From contig NC_056035.1 in assembly GCF_004379255.2 (NCBI RefSeq), positions 20,109,902-20,173,901 on the forward strand: 64,000 nucleotides of DNA. The letters run 5' to 3'. Shown here one piece after another: positions 33,970 through 45,020 of the stretch. Numbering within the stretch: position 1 is the stretch's first letter; each line of letters starts with the position of its first letter. Source of the DNA: Salvia splendens (lineage: Eukaryota > Streptophyta > Magnoliopsida > Lamiales > Lamiaceae). Below the pieces are notes generated by a model. It did not search any database. It worked only from the letters and a program-made list of their open reading frames with translations, and was not told the DNA's origin. The position numbers were made by a program, and so were the translations under genes.

Positions 33970-36900
33970 ATGCCACCTAGAAGGGCTGGACGTCCTAGAG
34001 GACGAGGGAGGGGGCGCGGGGAAAGAGTGCTCCCAATTGACGAAGGAAATCAAGAGGAGTGGCGCGACATCACACCACCTCCACCTTCACCACCACCCCC
34101 ACCTCCGCCACCACTGGTACAGGTTCAGATACCTGAGCGAAGGATTGAAGAAGTTTTTCTCCGGCAGAACCCATCAGTCTTTAACGGATTGGGCGGCCCG
34201 GTCGAGGCTGAGACCTGGATTCGCGCTATAGAACGCATATTCAACTTCCTGCACTGCACAGACACAGAGCGCATGACATGCGTGTCTTTCCAGTTGGCCG
34301 GATCGGCCGACTTCTGGTGGGAGGCACGTAGGAAGACCATGACCTCGGACCAACTGGCGGATTTGACCTGGGAACAGTTCAAGGCAGGAATATACGATAA
34401 ATATATTCCCAAGAGTTACAGAAAGAAGAAAGAAATGGAATTTTATCACCTTAAACAAGCAAGGATGTCAGTTACTGAGTATGATAGAGTTTTCTGCGAC
34501 ATGTCTCGATATGCCCCGGAACAAGTCGATACTGATGAGAAGATGGCGGAGAAATTTTGTGCCGGTTTAAGACATGAGATTAGGATGACGCTAGCTAGCC
34601 ACGGGGGATTGTCCTACTCAGAATCCCTCAGCAGAGCTTTGGACATAGAGGCAGCAATGCCCAATGAGAGGAACACCCAGACTGCAGCCCAGGGACCCCC
34701 GCAGTTACATCCCCAAAGATTCAAAGAAAAGCGTAAATGGGATGGTAACCGAGGCCCTCAGGAACAGAAACGGCCATGGCAACCACAATCTCGCCCCCAG
34801 GACTTTGGAAGACCAAATGCCCCAACAGGAGGATATCAGTCAAATCTAAGACCGTGTTTCAAATGCAACAAAGTACACACGGGGATCTGCAGAGCAGGGA
34901 CAGACATTTGCTTCGTGTGTGGCAAGAGTGGTCACTTTGCTAGAAACTGCCCTAACAAATTTCCCGGAATAGGGGCAAGGTCGAATCAATCAGCACAGCG
35001 CCCACAGCTGCGAGCAATACAAATGCAACCTTGGCAGCCCCTGCAGCTACCTCCTCCACCGCAGCAACAACAAGCTTTACGACCGGGACTCCCCTCACAG
35101 GCCCGCGCCTATGCTCTGAGACAGAAGAAGCCAGAAAGGGACCAAGGAAATCTAGCAGGTATGGCCATGCTCCTCGATGTGCCTATTATTCTCTTATTTG
35201 ATACTGGTGCGTCGCACTCCTTCATATCAGCACTCTGCGTAGATTCCTTAGGCCTCCCCACGGAACAAACTGAACATAAAATTAGGGTGTCTTCGCCAGT
35301 CGGGGGAATGGTCGAAATTGACCGTTTTTGCTCAAACATAGAGATTTTTTTTGGAGGACATAAGTTGTTAGCCAACAACTTGAACATTATGTCGATGTGG
35401 GACATCGACATAATCCTTGGAATGGATTGGCTAGCTGAGAATTTCGCCACCATCCTATGCAAACAACGACAAATTTCTTTCCACCCTCCAGGGAATGAAC
35501 CCACAAACTTTCACGGGATCACAATGGGTAAGCGGAAATCCATAATCTCTGCACTACAAGCTGCAACGCTTGTACGAAAAGGCTACCCAGCCTACCTTGT
35601 TTACCTGAACGAGGAAAAGAAAGTAGAAAAGAAAATTGAAGATGTAGCAGTGGCGCGTGAGTTTCCAGATGTGTTTCCCGACAATCTACCTGGCTTACCC
35701 CCAAATAGGCAACTGGAATTCACCATTGATCTTGAACCCGGATCCGCTCCAGTGTCAAAAGCCCCGTATCGAATGGCTCCAAAAGAATTAGAAGAACTCA
35801 AGCTCCAACTTCAAGAACTTATGGACCTAGGTTTCATCAGACCTAGTGTCTCGCCGTGGGGAGCACCAGTACTTTTTGTGAAAAAGAAAGATGGGACGCT
35901 GAGAATGTGCATCGATTATCGAGAGTTGAACAAGTTGACCCTCAAGAACAAATATCCGTTGCCAAGAATTGATGACTTGTTCGACCAACTTCAAGGGGCG
36001 AGTGTATTTTCAAAGATGGATTTAAAATCCGGCTACCACCAACTGAAGATTCGAGAAGATGACATACCAAAGACGGCTTTCCGAACACGGTATGGCCACT
36101 ACGAGTTTGTGGTGATGCCCTTCGGCTTGACCAATGCACCTGCAGTATTCATGGATCTCATGAACAGGGTATTCCACCCCTACCTTGACAAGTTTGTATT
36201 AGTCTTTATAGACGACGTGCTCATCTACTCAAAGAACAAGAAGGAACACGAAGAACACTTGCGGACCACCTTGGAAACACTGAGGGCTGAGAGGTTGTAT
36301 GCCAAATTCAGCAAGTGTGAGTTTTGGCTCAATGAGGTGAACTTTCTCGGTCATGTGGTGACGGCTGAAGGAATCCGGGTGGATCCAGCAAAAGTAGAGG
36401 CGGTGCAGAATTGGAAACCTCCTACCACACCCAACGAAATACGAAGCTTCTTGGGACTGGCAGGTTACTATAGAAGATTCATTGAGGGTTTCTCTAAGAT
36501 TGCAAGACCGATGACACAACAACTCAAGAAGGGCATCAAAATTTCGTGGACCCCCGAATGTGAAGAAAGCTTTAAGTTACTGAAGAAAAAGTTGACCACC
36601 GCGCCAGTTCTAGCTATCCCAGAGCCGGGGATAGGTTATGTAGTTTACACCGATGCGTCAAGAAATGGACTTGGTTGCGTCCTCATGCAGAATGGGAAAG
36701 TGATAGCATATGCATCACGACAGCTCAGACCGCACGAACTAAAGTATCCCACCCACGATTTGGAGTTAGCCGCGGTAGTACACGCCCTAAAGATTTGGAG
36801 GCACTACCTTTACGGAATTCGGTGTGAAATTTTCACGGACCACAAAAGCCTCAAGTATTTCTTCGAGCAGAAGGACTTAAACATGAGACAGAGGAGATGG

Positions 36901-38544
36901 TTGGAATTAGTGAAGGACTACGATTGTGGCATCAACTACCATCCCGGCAAGGCCAACGTGGTGGCTGATGCCCTAAGCCGAAAGACGCATAACTTTGCAG
37001 CCATCTTCACCCACGAAGAGAAACTTCTGCAGGAATTCAGCAAACTTAACATGGAGATGGTGAGTGCCCCAGAAACGGTAGAAGCAAGGATAGCCACTCT
37101 AGTGGTGGAACCAGATTTAAGAGAGCGCATCATCACAGCACAGAGGCAAGACGAGAACCTGGAAAGGATACGAGCAAAGGTGAGAACCGACGGACATGAG
37201 AACTACCACGAGGAGGCAGACAACGCCCTCACTTTTGGAGGAAGACTGTGTGTGCCCAAGGATGAGAAGCTGAGGAATGAGATCATGAGTGAGGCACATG
37301 ACACGCCTTACACCGCACACCCTGGGAGTACCAAGATGTATCAAGACCTGAAACGAAAGTTCTGGTGGGACGGCATGAAAAGATGTATAGCATCATTTGT
37401 GGAGAGATGTTTGGTTTGTCAACAAGTTAAAGCACTGCATCAGCGACCGTATGGGAAGCTACAACCCTTAGACATTCCCGAATGGAAATGGGAGCACATA
37501 ACTATGGATTTTGTGACAGGTCTGCCAAAGACTAAGCGAGGGAACACCGCCATCTGGGTGATCGTGGACCGCCTTACGAAGAGTGCCCATTTCCTGCCGA
37601 TTTCAATCACTCTTGGATCCGAGAAGTTATCGCAACTTTATGTACGGGAAATTGTACGTCTACATGGTACTTCGGCCTCAATCACGTCCGATCGCGATGC
37701 TAAATTCACTTCAAAATTTTGGAGGAGCTTACAAGCAGAATTAGGCACGAAACTAAACTTCAGCACCGCTTTTCATCCACAGTCTGATGGACAGTCGGAA
37801 CGAACAATACAAACTCTTGAAGATATGCTCCGAGCAGTCGTGCTCGACCGAGGAGGAAGTTGGGAGGCAATACTACCCCTAATAGAATTTGCCTACAACA
37901 ACAGCTATCAGGCGACCATAGGTATGGCACCTTACGAAGCATTATACGGGAGAAAGTGCAGATCGCCATTGTACTGGGACGAAGTCGGTGAAAGAAAGAT
38001 GTTGGGCCCCGAAGTTGTCAATGAAATGGTCGAAATCGTGCGACAAATCAAAGAAAGGATCAAGGAAGCACAAGATCGGCAGAAGTCGTACGCAGATGCT
38101 CGTCGGACCGACCTGCAGTTCAGCATAGGAGACAAGGTCTTCTTGAAGGTATCTCCTTCTAAGGGGATCATGCGTTTTGGTGTCAAAGGAAAGCTTAGTC
38201 CCCGTTTCATTGGACCCTACGAAATCCTAGAAGAAGTTGGACCAGTGGCGTATCGTTTGGCGCTGCCACCAAGTTTTGGAACAGTGCACAATGTTTTCCA
38301 CGTTTCACAGCTACGGAAGTACGTGTTCGACCCGAAGCACGTGATCCACCATGAAGAAGTGATGTTAAATCCGGACTTGAGTTACGAAGAAAATCCCGAA
38401 GCAATCTTAGACCGAAAAGTCCAACAACTAAGGAACAAATCTATCACTTCCGTGAAGGTATTGTGGAGGCACCATGGATACGAGGAGGCCACGTGGGAAT
38501 TGGAGGACAAGATAAAAGAAAAATACCCGGAACTGTTTGAATAG
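33970..38544 (+). CDS. Gag-pol polyprotein of the Tekay chromovirus
   Basis: Intact 1524-aa ORF with an ATG start. Order seen: basic and Pro-rich N-terminus; gag core about residues 50-250; zinc-binding region at about 295-330, where [14 protein letters not shown] is a proper CCHC knuckle; retropepsin [10 protein letters not shown] near 411; RT from about 580, with [20 protein letters not shown] and the catalytic FIDD near 748; RNase [11 protein letters not shown] near 895; integrase with a His/Cys zinc part near 1105-1160 (HPGSTKMYQ ... CLVCQQ), then core acidic residues in MDFVTG (about 1180), SDRDAKF (about 1241) and [11 protein letters not shown] (about 1277); C-terminal chromodomain from about 1477 with [19 protein letters not shown]. 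The chromodomain is thought to steer integration to particular chromatin. No stop or shift is seen, so the copy looks able to make all enzymes. Confidence 0.96.
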   Translation: MPPRRAGRPRGRGRGRGERVLPIDEGNQEEWRDITPPPPSPPPPPPPPLVQVQIPERRIEEVFLRQNPSVFNGLGGPVEAETWIRAIERIFNFLHCTDTERMTCVSFQLAGSADFWWEARRKTMTSDQLADLTWEQFKAGIYDKYIPKSYRKKKEMEFYHLKQARMSVTEYDRVFCDMSRYAPEQVDTDEKMAEKFCAGLRHEIRMTLASHGGLSYSESLSRALDIEAAMPNERNTQTAAQGPPQLHPQRFKEKRKWDGNRGPQEQKRPWQPQSRPQDFGRPNAPTGGYQSNLRPCFKCNKVHTGICRAGTDICFVCGKSGHFARNCPNKFPGIGARSNQSAQRPQLRAIQMQPWQPLQLPPPPQQQQALRPGLPSQARAYALRQKKPERDQGNLAGMAMLLDVPIILLFDTGASHSFISALCVDSLGLPTEQTEHKIRVSSPVGGMVEIDRFCSNIEIFFGGHKLLANNLNIMSMWDIDIILGMDWLAENFATILCKQRQISFHPPGNEPTNFHGITMGKRKSIISALQAATLVRKGYPAYLVYLNEEKKVEKKIEDVAVAREFPDVFPDNLPGLPPNRQLEFTIDLEPGSAPVSKAPYRMAPKELEELKLQLQELMDLGFIRPSVSPWGAPVLFVKKKDGTLRMCIDYRELNKLTLKNKYPLPRIDDLFDQLQGASVFSKMDLKSGYHQLKIREDDIPKTAFRTRYGHYEFVVMPFGLTNAPAVFMDLMNRVFHPYLDKFVLVFIDDVLIYSKNKKEHEEHLRTTLETLRAERLYAKFSKCEFWLNEVNFLGHVVTAEGIRVDPAKVEAVQNWKPPTTPNEIRSFLGLAGYYRRFIEGFSKIARPMTQQLKKGIKISWTPECEESFKLLKKKLTTAPVLAIPEPGIGYVVYTDASRNGLGCVLMQNGKVIAYASRQLRPHELKYPTHDLELAAVVHALKIWRHYLYGIRCEIFTDHKSLKYFFEQKDLNMRQRRWLELVKDYDCGINYHPGKANVVADALSRKTHNFAAIFTHEEKLLQEFSKLNMEMVSAPETVEARIATLVVEPDLRERIITAQRQDENLERIRAKVRTDGHENYHEEADNALTFGGRLCVPKDEKLRNEIMSEAHDTPYTAHPGSTKMYQDLKRKFWWDGMKRCIASFVERCLVCQQVKALHQRPYGKLQPLDIPEWKWEHITMDFVTGLPKTKRGNTAIWVIVDRLTKSAHFLPISITLGSEKLSQLYVREIVRLHGTSASITSDRDAKFTSKFWRSLQAELGTKLNFSTAFHPQSDGQSERTIQTLEDMLRAVVLDRGGSWEAILPLIEFAYNNSYQATIGMAPYEALYGRKCRSPLYWDEVGERKMLGPEVVNEMVEIVRQIKERIKEAQDRQKSYADARRTDLQFSIGDKVFLKVSPSKGIMRFGVKGKLSPRFIGPYEILEEVGPVAYRLALPPSFGTVHNVFHVSQLRKYVFDPKHVIHHEEVMLNPDLSYEENPEAILDRKVQQLRNKSITSVKVLWRHHGYEEATWELEDKIKEKYPELFE

Positions 38545-38589
38545 ACCATCACAAATTTCGGGACGAAATTTCTTTTAAGGGGGATAGAA

Positions 38590-40322
38590 TGTAACACCCG
38601 CTTTTTTTTTTTTCTCTCTAATGGTCCTAACTTGTGGGAAATCGAATCCTTAGTGTTTTTTACTCGTATCTAAATTTTTTTTTTTTACCTCGCGTTGTGA
38701 TCGAGTGTTATGTTTAAAGTAAGCTTCATGTCATCAAATGAATGAAGTTCTTTTAGCATTGAAGAACTAATAGCTAGTTTGAGAGGTTCAATTTACAAAT
38801 AGAAGTCCAAAAGCGTTTTTACAACGAGTTCGACGCTAGAATAGAATAAGAAAAACAATTTCGGACATCACAAGAGTCGTGCCGGGAGGGACTCGCGTCG
38901 GATAGCCGTGCCGAGTAACCGGGCAGCCCCGGAACAGCCGTCTTCCGTCCTCCGGGTCTTGCTCGATCACCACTTTTGCACTCCCGATACCTACACGAAA
39001 GGATAGATCACGTATCAAATACACTTTCGACAACGGATCAAGACGAAAAGTTAGATAAGAACCGCGTCACATCAGACACGTTTTCCAATGACGTGAACCG
39101 CATTAATTAGCCGTCAAATCAAAATGAAAAAACGTGAATTTTTGTTTTTAGTAAAAAAAAAATTCAAAAAAAGTCCATAACTTTTGGACATTAGACCTCC
39201 ACATGAATCAAATTTTAACCATGTAAACCATGCACCTTTCTTCCCTATAAATACCACGCCATATCATCCTCTACTTTTGTTCCTTCACAAAACTCTCTAA
39301 CCAAATTTTTTATCAAAAATGAGGATGCATATAAGTGTTTGAAGAAGAGGAGTTCAATTTCCTACTCACTATCCTTCTTCTCCTCTCCACAAGGGCGTGT
39401 TCAAGGAGTTGATTTTCGAAACCGAGCTTGAGAAGGGTATTTTTGGAAGCATCGAGGTGGGCTTTATATCCAACACATTAAGTGTGGGTAAAATTATCAA
39501 ATATATGAAATGATTTTTGTTTGATAAAATCGCACTTACTTCTTTTCAAATGTTATCGTGCCATAAATGATTTGTTTTATTACGCCTATCTATTTGGCTA
39601 TGCCAAATGAATGAACAAATCGAATTCGGACTCCAATAGGACCAAGATCCTATTCGAGTTAGTGTACACAAAGGAATGGACCGTGTGTCATCGTAAGGGT
39701 TGGCCGGTCAATGTGATCGTGGAAGGTGGCCACCTTCCCGACACACTATGAATTATCAGATATGGCGGATTACAAGAATGAACTTAGTCTGATCAGACGA
39801 ACTTTATGAAAATGAACTTAGTAAGCTCGGGCCTTTAAGAAAAACCCCGTGTGTTACTGCTATGGCATGATGACAATGACTTTTTATTATATGTGTAACT
39901 TTCGGCAATGTGTTCACTGAGTACCCCGTACTCAGCCCTGTATGTATTTATAAATGTGCAGGTTGAGCTGATGATGAAATGGTGGCTGAGTGGAGTTGGT
40001 GGTTGTCTCACATCTTTTGTAGGATTTTCTGTGACATATGTCTTCACACATATCGCCGTGTTTTGCAACTTCTTCCGTTGTGCCTCGTTGTAATAATTTG
40101 TACTAAATAGGTCACAAGGACAATACTTTGTTTGAGATGACGCTCCGCAAACTCTCTTTTGGATTGTATAATCCTTCATATTGTCTTAGAACCTTTTCTG
40201 TCTTATCAAGAAGTGTTTGATGCTCCATTATCCTTATCCCCTTTCTATCCCCTCTTCTTATTCCCCTCCCCTAGTCACGTTCCCCCGAGCATTGCTATCC
40301 TTGGCAAGGCGCGGTCGTGACA
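38590..40322 (+). repeat. 3' LTR of the Tekay element
   Basis: 1733 bp, nearly identical to the 5' LTR; starts right after the polypurine tract and ends GTGACA before the GAAAG duplication. Confidence 0.95.
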
Positions 40323-40592
40323 GAAAGCATGACACACCATGATCTAACAAAGAGAAGGCAAACAACAGGAAGCTAAGTAAGACCCAAGTGTACTTGAGAA
40401 AACTTCAGACAACGAGTAGGGAGCAAGAGGCGCGCCCGCCTATTAACCATACATGTCATTTTAAATATAGACCCAACAATCCACTAACACTACTATCACC
40501 ACATTTTTCTCTCATTTTTCTTATTTTACCAATTGCGTATTAAAACTCGTGTCGTTTCTAACTTTGTCTATTTTTTTTTTGACAGGGTAGTA

Positions 40593-41001
40593 TTTATTTT
40601 AATAAATACTAGTGAGATTTAGTTGTAGTGTTAATTTGGCTGGTAAGTAATTGCGGAGCATGTTATAATGTAATCTCATTTATTAAATATATTACTAAGA
40701 AGTTAATCAACCGAATTAGTTCCATAGTCAAAATCCCACATTCCCTTATTATCAATTTAGAGGGGAATTAGTTCCATAGTCAAAATCCCACATTCCCTTA
40801 TTATCAATTTAGAGGGGGTGATACGTAAGTTCCGATTGCAGGATAAAATAGGTGTGGATAATAATTAACCGTTACAAATTTTCAATGAGAAACCATTTTT
40901 GTTGTGTTTGATTTTCTTGGGGAGAATCAGTCCTATCACTTGACTCTGTCAACATTCAAACGCCACACGTCCAATTTCGCTTACGATTAGTTTCAGTATT
41001 A
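40593..41001. other. Intergenic DNA with a 52-bp tandem duplication
   Basis: AATTAGTTCCATAGTCAAAA ... TTTAGAGGGG occurs at 40714-40765 and again at 40766-40817 without visible change, so the duplication is recent. No gene. Confidence 0.6.
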
Positions 41002-41215
41002 CTCCATCTATTCCATAAAAATATGCATTATTTTCTTTTAATCCATCTCACAAAAATATATATTTTTTAATTTTGTAAACTTGTTTCTCTCTAATATGAT
41101 GGCACCAATTCTTCACTAATAATAATTTAATTACATTTTCTCTTTACCCCTCTTTTACTTTATAAATTTTGCATCAAATTTAGGTCGAATTCAAAGTGTA
41201 TATTGGAATCGGAAG
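41002..41215. mobile_element. Stowaway-type MITE
   Basis: CTCCATCTATTCCATAAAAATATGC ... GTGTATATTGGAATCGGAAG with TA flanks; the left end is partly repeated (ATCCATCTCACAAAAATATAT). Confidence 0.6.
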
Positions 41216-41502
41216 TAGTAAAATATGAATGTCAACTGCCAAAAAATAAAATATTTAGAAAAAGGAAAATATTTTTATAACGCTGCAACGTTAATCTGAA
41301 ATGGTCAGCATCGGGATTGGAATCCTTCAACTTCGTTTGTCGTGCAACTACAAAGACAGCTCCTAGAGACTAGAGTTAAAGAAGGCGTGGACGTGCAATT
41401 TCAATTACAACTCCCTCTATACTATAAAAAGATAACATTTAAAATTGATACGGCATAATTAATAAATTAAAATAAAAAATAATTAAAATTATATAGTGAA
41501 TA

Positions 41503-41821
41503 TGTTAAGGATAATCTCCTTAACGCGATGCCGGAAGATAGATTAGAAGTCCCGGGAGGCGAAATCCCGTCGACAACTAGGGTTTGCAAAAAAATGATAA
41601 AGAAAACAAGAAAGGCAGAAAAACGATAAAGAAAACAAGAAAGACGATAAACGATTATTTAATTGATTGATTAATGAGAATAATAATAGCTCTATTTATA
41701 ATAGGGATACTAACTTAATGAGCAAGACAAAAGATATGAAAAAGATATGCAATCCCTAAATATCTAACTAAATAATGCAATTAAATAATAATGCAAGATA
41801 TGTGGAATAATAAACGTATCA
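41503..41821 (-). repeat. LTR of the compact element (3' LTR in element orientation)
   Basis: TGTTAAGGATAATCTCCTTAAC ... ATAATAAACGTATCA on the plus strand. Its end TGTTAAGGATAATCTCCTTAACG is itself a small palindrome (TTAAGGA...TCCTTAA). Confidence 0.9.
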
Positions 41822-41851
41822 ACGCCCCCGCGGTTAAAATCCACCTTGTCC

Positions 41852-42240
41852 TCAAGGTGGGAACCATGGCACAAGTTGTGAACAAAACTTTGGCAAGCTA
41901 TCTCCTCCGGGATCAAACGCATACCGAATGGTTGAAGGTCTCCCTTCATTATTCCCATAAAAATACACCGAGGGAGGACTCTTGTTGAAAACTAAATCTT
42001 GAGCAATTTTCTGGTTGCTTCTGGTCATCTCATCCGGCTTAGACAAAAACATAATGTCCTTTCCAAGGTCATTTTTCTTCAATTGTTCTCTTTGACCAAA
42101 CTGATCCAAACTAATTGGAAGATCAAAGAAAATCCTCAGAATAGCAGCACAGACGTTAATGCATGGCAAACTCACATCAGGTAGTAGCTTGAGCCAATTC
42201 TTCAGGGGAGTCAAAACTCCATGATCAGGTGTAGCTTCAT
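41852..42240 (-). pseudogene. Captured IWS1-like (TFIIS N-terminal / LW domain) fragment
   Basis: The minus-strand ORF 42346-41852 (164 aa) contains, from about residue 40, DHGVLTPLKNWLKLLPDVSL, then AAILRIFFDLPISLDQFGQ and REQLKKNDLGKDIMFLSKPD, then MTRSNQKIAQDLVFNKS. This is the pattern of the conserved core of plant IWS1, the Spt6-interacting elongation factor, where the matching blocks end with a KLAKDLVDKWSRPIFNKST-type motif. Here the DKWSRPI part is missing, so the copy has a small internal deletion, and several conserved residues are changed. Before and after it the protein reads as retroelement filler, with a gypsy-like tail HLEDKVDFNRGG in another frame at about 41860-41830. As no intron is seen, capture from mRNA during reverse transcription is likely (inference). 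Confidence 0.7.
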
Positions 42241-42549
42241 CTTCTTCAACACACATATGCACAAATTTATCTTTTATAATAAAAGTTGACTTCTTTTCCT
42301 CTACAGAGTTCAATTCTCTCGCAACATCATCTTCATGTGCTTCCAAATTCCCATCAATATCAACCTTTTCAACACCACAAAGCGAGAAGAAGAATGTAGA
42401 ATCTTCTCCGAAGAATCATCAAATCCTTCCTCGACTCGATCACAGTTAAGAATCAAAATCTCTTTCTTATTACACTCCAAAACATCTCCATCTGATGTCT
42501 TGGTCAAAGCATAAGCCGACGAGCGATATTCCACTTGCCAAGGAAGAAG

Positions 42550-43350
42550 TTATGATCGCGTATTTTGCGACGTAGCGTACGGCGGCGGCGGCAACTCGAG
42601 GGCGGTATCGGGAAGCAGCGCAAAGGGTAGTGGTGTTGTACTCGACTGCTGCAGCGGAGCCAATGAGTCGTAGGAGACCAAACCCGACGGCCCCAGCGAA
42701 GCCTTGCTATTTCCAGATGGAGGAAGGTGCTGAACGAGTTCCCCAGACCCGAAAGTTTGGGAGCCGTTGGGCTGCGCAGGTTTAGGCTGCTCGGGAGGAA
42801 GCATGTTGTCGATGCGTCGGTCGGCTCCATCAAGGCAAGACTCCATCCTGTAGCACGCTTCCAATAATTGTTGAAGCTGTGTGAGAATCGGATTTACCGT
42901 GGTGGTGGCTGGACAAGGCTGCCAAGAGGTGGGCTGTGTAGTGGAATACCCACTCTCAAAGGTGTGCGGCTGCGCCGCTGTTTCACGTGTCATGCAGAGC
43001 TGATTCCAACGTGAATTAGGGTCAAGGGGCAGTGGCTGATCATACGGTGAGTATCCCTGCTGTGTGCACAACCACGGCGGGTCCCAACACGAGGGCGGTG
43101 GTGGCGAGTACAGATCTGGCTCGTAGGACGATGGTTGCTGATACACAGTTTCCCAGTGCAGCCATGGCGGGTCCCAGGAAGTGTGCTGACGGGCTTGGTA
43201 TGGATGGTGTTGTTGGTGGAGTCTCCCATCCTGTGGATGTGGTGGTTGTTGATCTAACGCTCTGATCGGATGGTGTGGGGGTTGATATACGGGCTGCCAT
43301 GGGTGGTAATCCGCCTACCGGAGTCGGTATCCGGTGTAGGTGTACGACAT
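42550..43350 (-). pseudogene. Pro/Tyr/Gln-rich ORF of the compact element, one in-frame stop
   Basis: From an ATG at 43350 (MSYTYTGYRLR) the frame meets a single TAG at 43317-43315 and is then open to 42550, about 255 more codons. The protein is rich in Pro, Gln, His, Tyr and Trp, with SWDPPWLHWET and CWDPPWLCTQQ as an internal repeat. Then follows a helical piece LTQLQQLLEACYRMESCLDGADRRIDNML and a Pro/Ser-rich tail. I do not recognise a family; it stands where gag should be and resembles the low-complexity N-terminal region seen in some plant gypsy elements. A second open piece (42534-42310) lies in another frame and joins the IWS1-like ORF. Confidence 0.55.
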
Positions 43351-43395
43351 GTTGACAGCGATTCGGAGGAAGAGATCACGATGAAAGCACCAATT

Positions 43396-43714
43396 TGTTA
43401 AGGATAATCTCCTTAACGCGATGTCGGAAGATAGATTAGAAGTCCCGGGAGGCGAAATCCCGTCGACAACTAGGGTTTGCAGAAAAACGATAAAGAAAAC
43501 AAGAAAGACAGAAAAACGATAAAGAAAACAAGAAAGGCGATAAATGATTATTTCATTGATTGATTAATGAGAATAATAATAGCCCTATTTATAATAGGGA
43601 TACTAACTTTATGAGCAAGACAAAAGATATAAAAAAGATATGCAATCCCTAAATATCTAACTAAATAATGTAATTAAATAATAATGCAAGATATGTGGAA
43701 TAATAAACGTATCA
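43396..43714 (-). repeat. LTR of the compact element (5' LTR in element orientation)
   Basis: Same length and ends as the copy at 41503; differences are scattered, mostly transitions. Confidence 0.9.
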
Positions 43715-43757
43715 GAATAACAGATTTATAAATAATAAAAGAAAATAAAAGAAAATA

Positions 43758-43966
43758 CTTCCTCCGTCCCATTCAAGATGACCACATTTTTTAGTGGCAC
43801 GAGATTTTAGGAAGTGTTGTTAGGTGGAATAAAGTAGAGAGGAAAAATGTAGTTGAATATTTTAATGAGGGGAGAGGATAGAAAGGGTTATTTTCAAAAT
43901 TGGAAAGTATTTATCTTGATTGGGAAAAATAAAAAGGAAAGGTGGTCATCTTGAATGAGACGGAAG
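43758..43966. mobile_element. Stowaway-type MITE
   Basis: CTTCCTCCGTCCCATTCAAGATG ... CATCTTGAATGAGACGGAAG, flanked by TA on the left and ATTA on the right. Confidence 0.75.
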
Positions 43967-44015
43967 ATTAATTTATTATAAATAAAATATGAATTACTTT
44001 AAATAAAATGTGATA

Positions 44016-44275
44016 CTCCCCGTATTCGAAAAATGGAAACATTTGAAACGGCACGAGTTTTAATACACAATTGGTAAAATAAGTAAGAAAAATTGGTAAA
44101 GTAAAATAGAGGAAAAGAAAAATGAGTAAAGTAAGAGAGATGAAGAGAAAAAGTAGTGGAAGTAGAGTTAGTGAATTGTAGGATCAATGTCCTAAAATAG
44201 AAAGATTCTAAAGTTTCTATTTTTAAGAAACAACCCAAAATAGAAATAGTTGTTATTTTTAAAAAATGGAGGGAG
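44016..44275. mobile_element. Stowaway-type MITE
   Basis: CTCCCCGTATTCGAAAAATGG ... TTATTTTTAAAAAATGGAGGGAG with TA flanks. Related but reversed words continue to about 44575, probably a second decayed copy. Confidence 0.7.
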
Positions 44276-45020
44276 TATATTTCTATAGGACCGGGGAATA
44301 TACTTCATTTATTGAAATAATACTAGTATAATTTTAAAATTAGAAACTATTCTCATTTTGGGTCTTCTCTTAAAAGTAGAAACTTTTTAAACTTTCTACT
44401 TTAGGAATTGGATTCCATAGTCCACTAATTCTATTCCCAGTGCCTTTTCTATTCCTCTCTCTCATTTTTACTCATTTTTCTCTTTATCTCTCTTACTTTA
44501 TCAATTCTCCTCTCTTATTTTACCCGTTGTTCATTAAGCCTGTGTTGTTTCAAATGTTTATATTTTCAAATACGATATAGTATTTTTATCCTTTTCATAG
44601 TTTTACATTTAAAGTCTCATTTATTTACTGTACTTTTAATTTGGATAAGTGTTTTATGTATATATTAAACTATTAAATTTACATTTCATTATAGAGTTAG
44701 GTTATTCATAAAGTTTTTATCGTATCTGTTACTCTGGATAAGTGTTTTTTAATATATTACACTATTAAATTTACGTTTCATTACAAAGATAGGTTATTCA
44801 TAAACTTTTTATCATATCTGTTTCTCAAGAGAAAACACTTACAATCCATCATCCATTTCCTTAACTATCCATACGTCTCAATAATTAATTTTTTGTCACT
44901 CTTTTTTCCAATTAATTTAGTTTAAATTAAACATGCTATTAAAATCCTAAAAATGATATTTTATTAAAAATTGAAATTTACATAATTGAAATTCTAAAAC
45001 TACAGCGATAAAATAAAGAG
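44276..45020. other. AT-rich DNA with a diverged 91-bp tandem duplication
   Basis: GGATAAGTGTTTT ... AGGTTATTCATAAA...TATCTGTT occurs at 44643-44733 and 44734-44825 with about ten differences. No gene. Confidence 0.5.

Larger units (their letters stand above)
30491..40322 (+). mobile_element. Complete Ty3/gypsy Tekay-type chromovirus
   Basis: 9832 bp, flanked by an exact 5-bp duplication GAAAG (30486-30490 and 40323-40327). It has two near-identical LTRs, an initiator-Met-tRNA primer site, a polypurine tract AAGGGGGATAGAA (38577-38589), an intact gag-pol ORF with a C-terminal chromodomain, and an extra ORF ahead of gag. The LTRs differ by two substitutions (31025/39125 C/T; near 31768/39868 A/T) and three homopolymer length changes that I can see, so it is a recent insertion and may be competent to move. 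Confidence 0.95.
30292..40457. mobile_element. Short insertion of unknown type with 11-bp target duplication, itself split by the Tekay element
   Basis: ATTTTAAATAT stands at 30281-30291 and again at 40458-40468. Between them, leaving out the Tekay element, are about 329 bp not present in the related MITE at 16582. An 11-bp duplication fits a LINE or SINE insertion, or a Mutator-like one; no poly-A and no inverted ends are evident. The type is unknown. Confidence 0.5.
30221..40590. mobile_element. Stowaway-type MITE split by a short insertion and a 9.8-kb retrotransposon
   Basis: 30221-30291 (CTTCAATCACATAAAAATAG..., CCATCAAACTAGACC) matches the left part of the MITE at 16582-16830, and 40458-40590 (TAGACCCAACAATCCACTAACACTAC ... 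GACAGGGTAG) matches its right part. TA lies on both outer sides (30219-30220, 40591-40592). The coordinates span the insertions between the halves. Confidence 0.65.
41503..43714 (-). mobile_element. Compact non-autonomous LTR retrotransposon carrying a host gene fragment (IWS1-like)
   Basis: Two direct 319-bp LTRs (41503-41821 and 43396-43714) flank a 1.57-kb interior; an exact 5-bp duplication GAATA stands at 41498-41502 and 43715-43719. On the minus strand each LTR reads TGATACG ... TTAACA, followed by AATTGGTGCTTTCATCGTG as the likely primer region. About eleven substitutions separate the LTRs by eye, so it is older than the Tekay element. The interior has a Pro/Tyr/Gln-rich ORF at the 5' side, a segment like the TFIIS-N domain of IWS1, and near the 3' side a short gypsy-like tail. 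No RT, RNase H or integrase is present, so it depends on another element. Confidence 0.88.
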
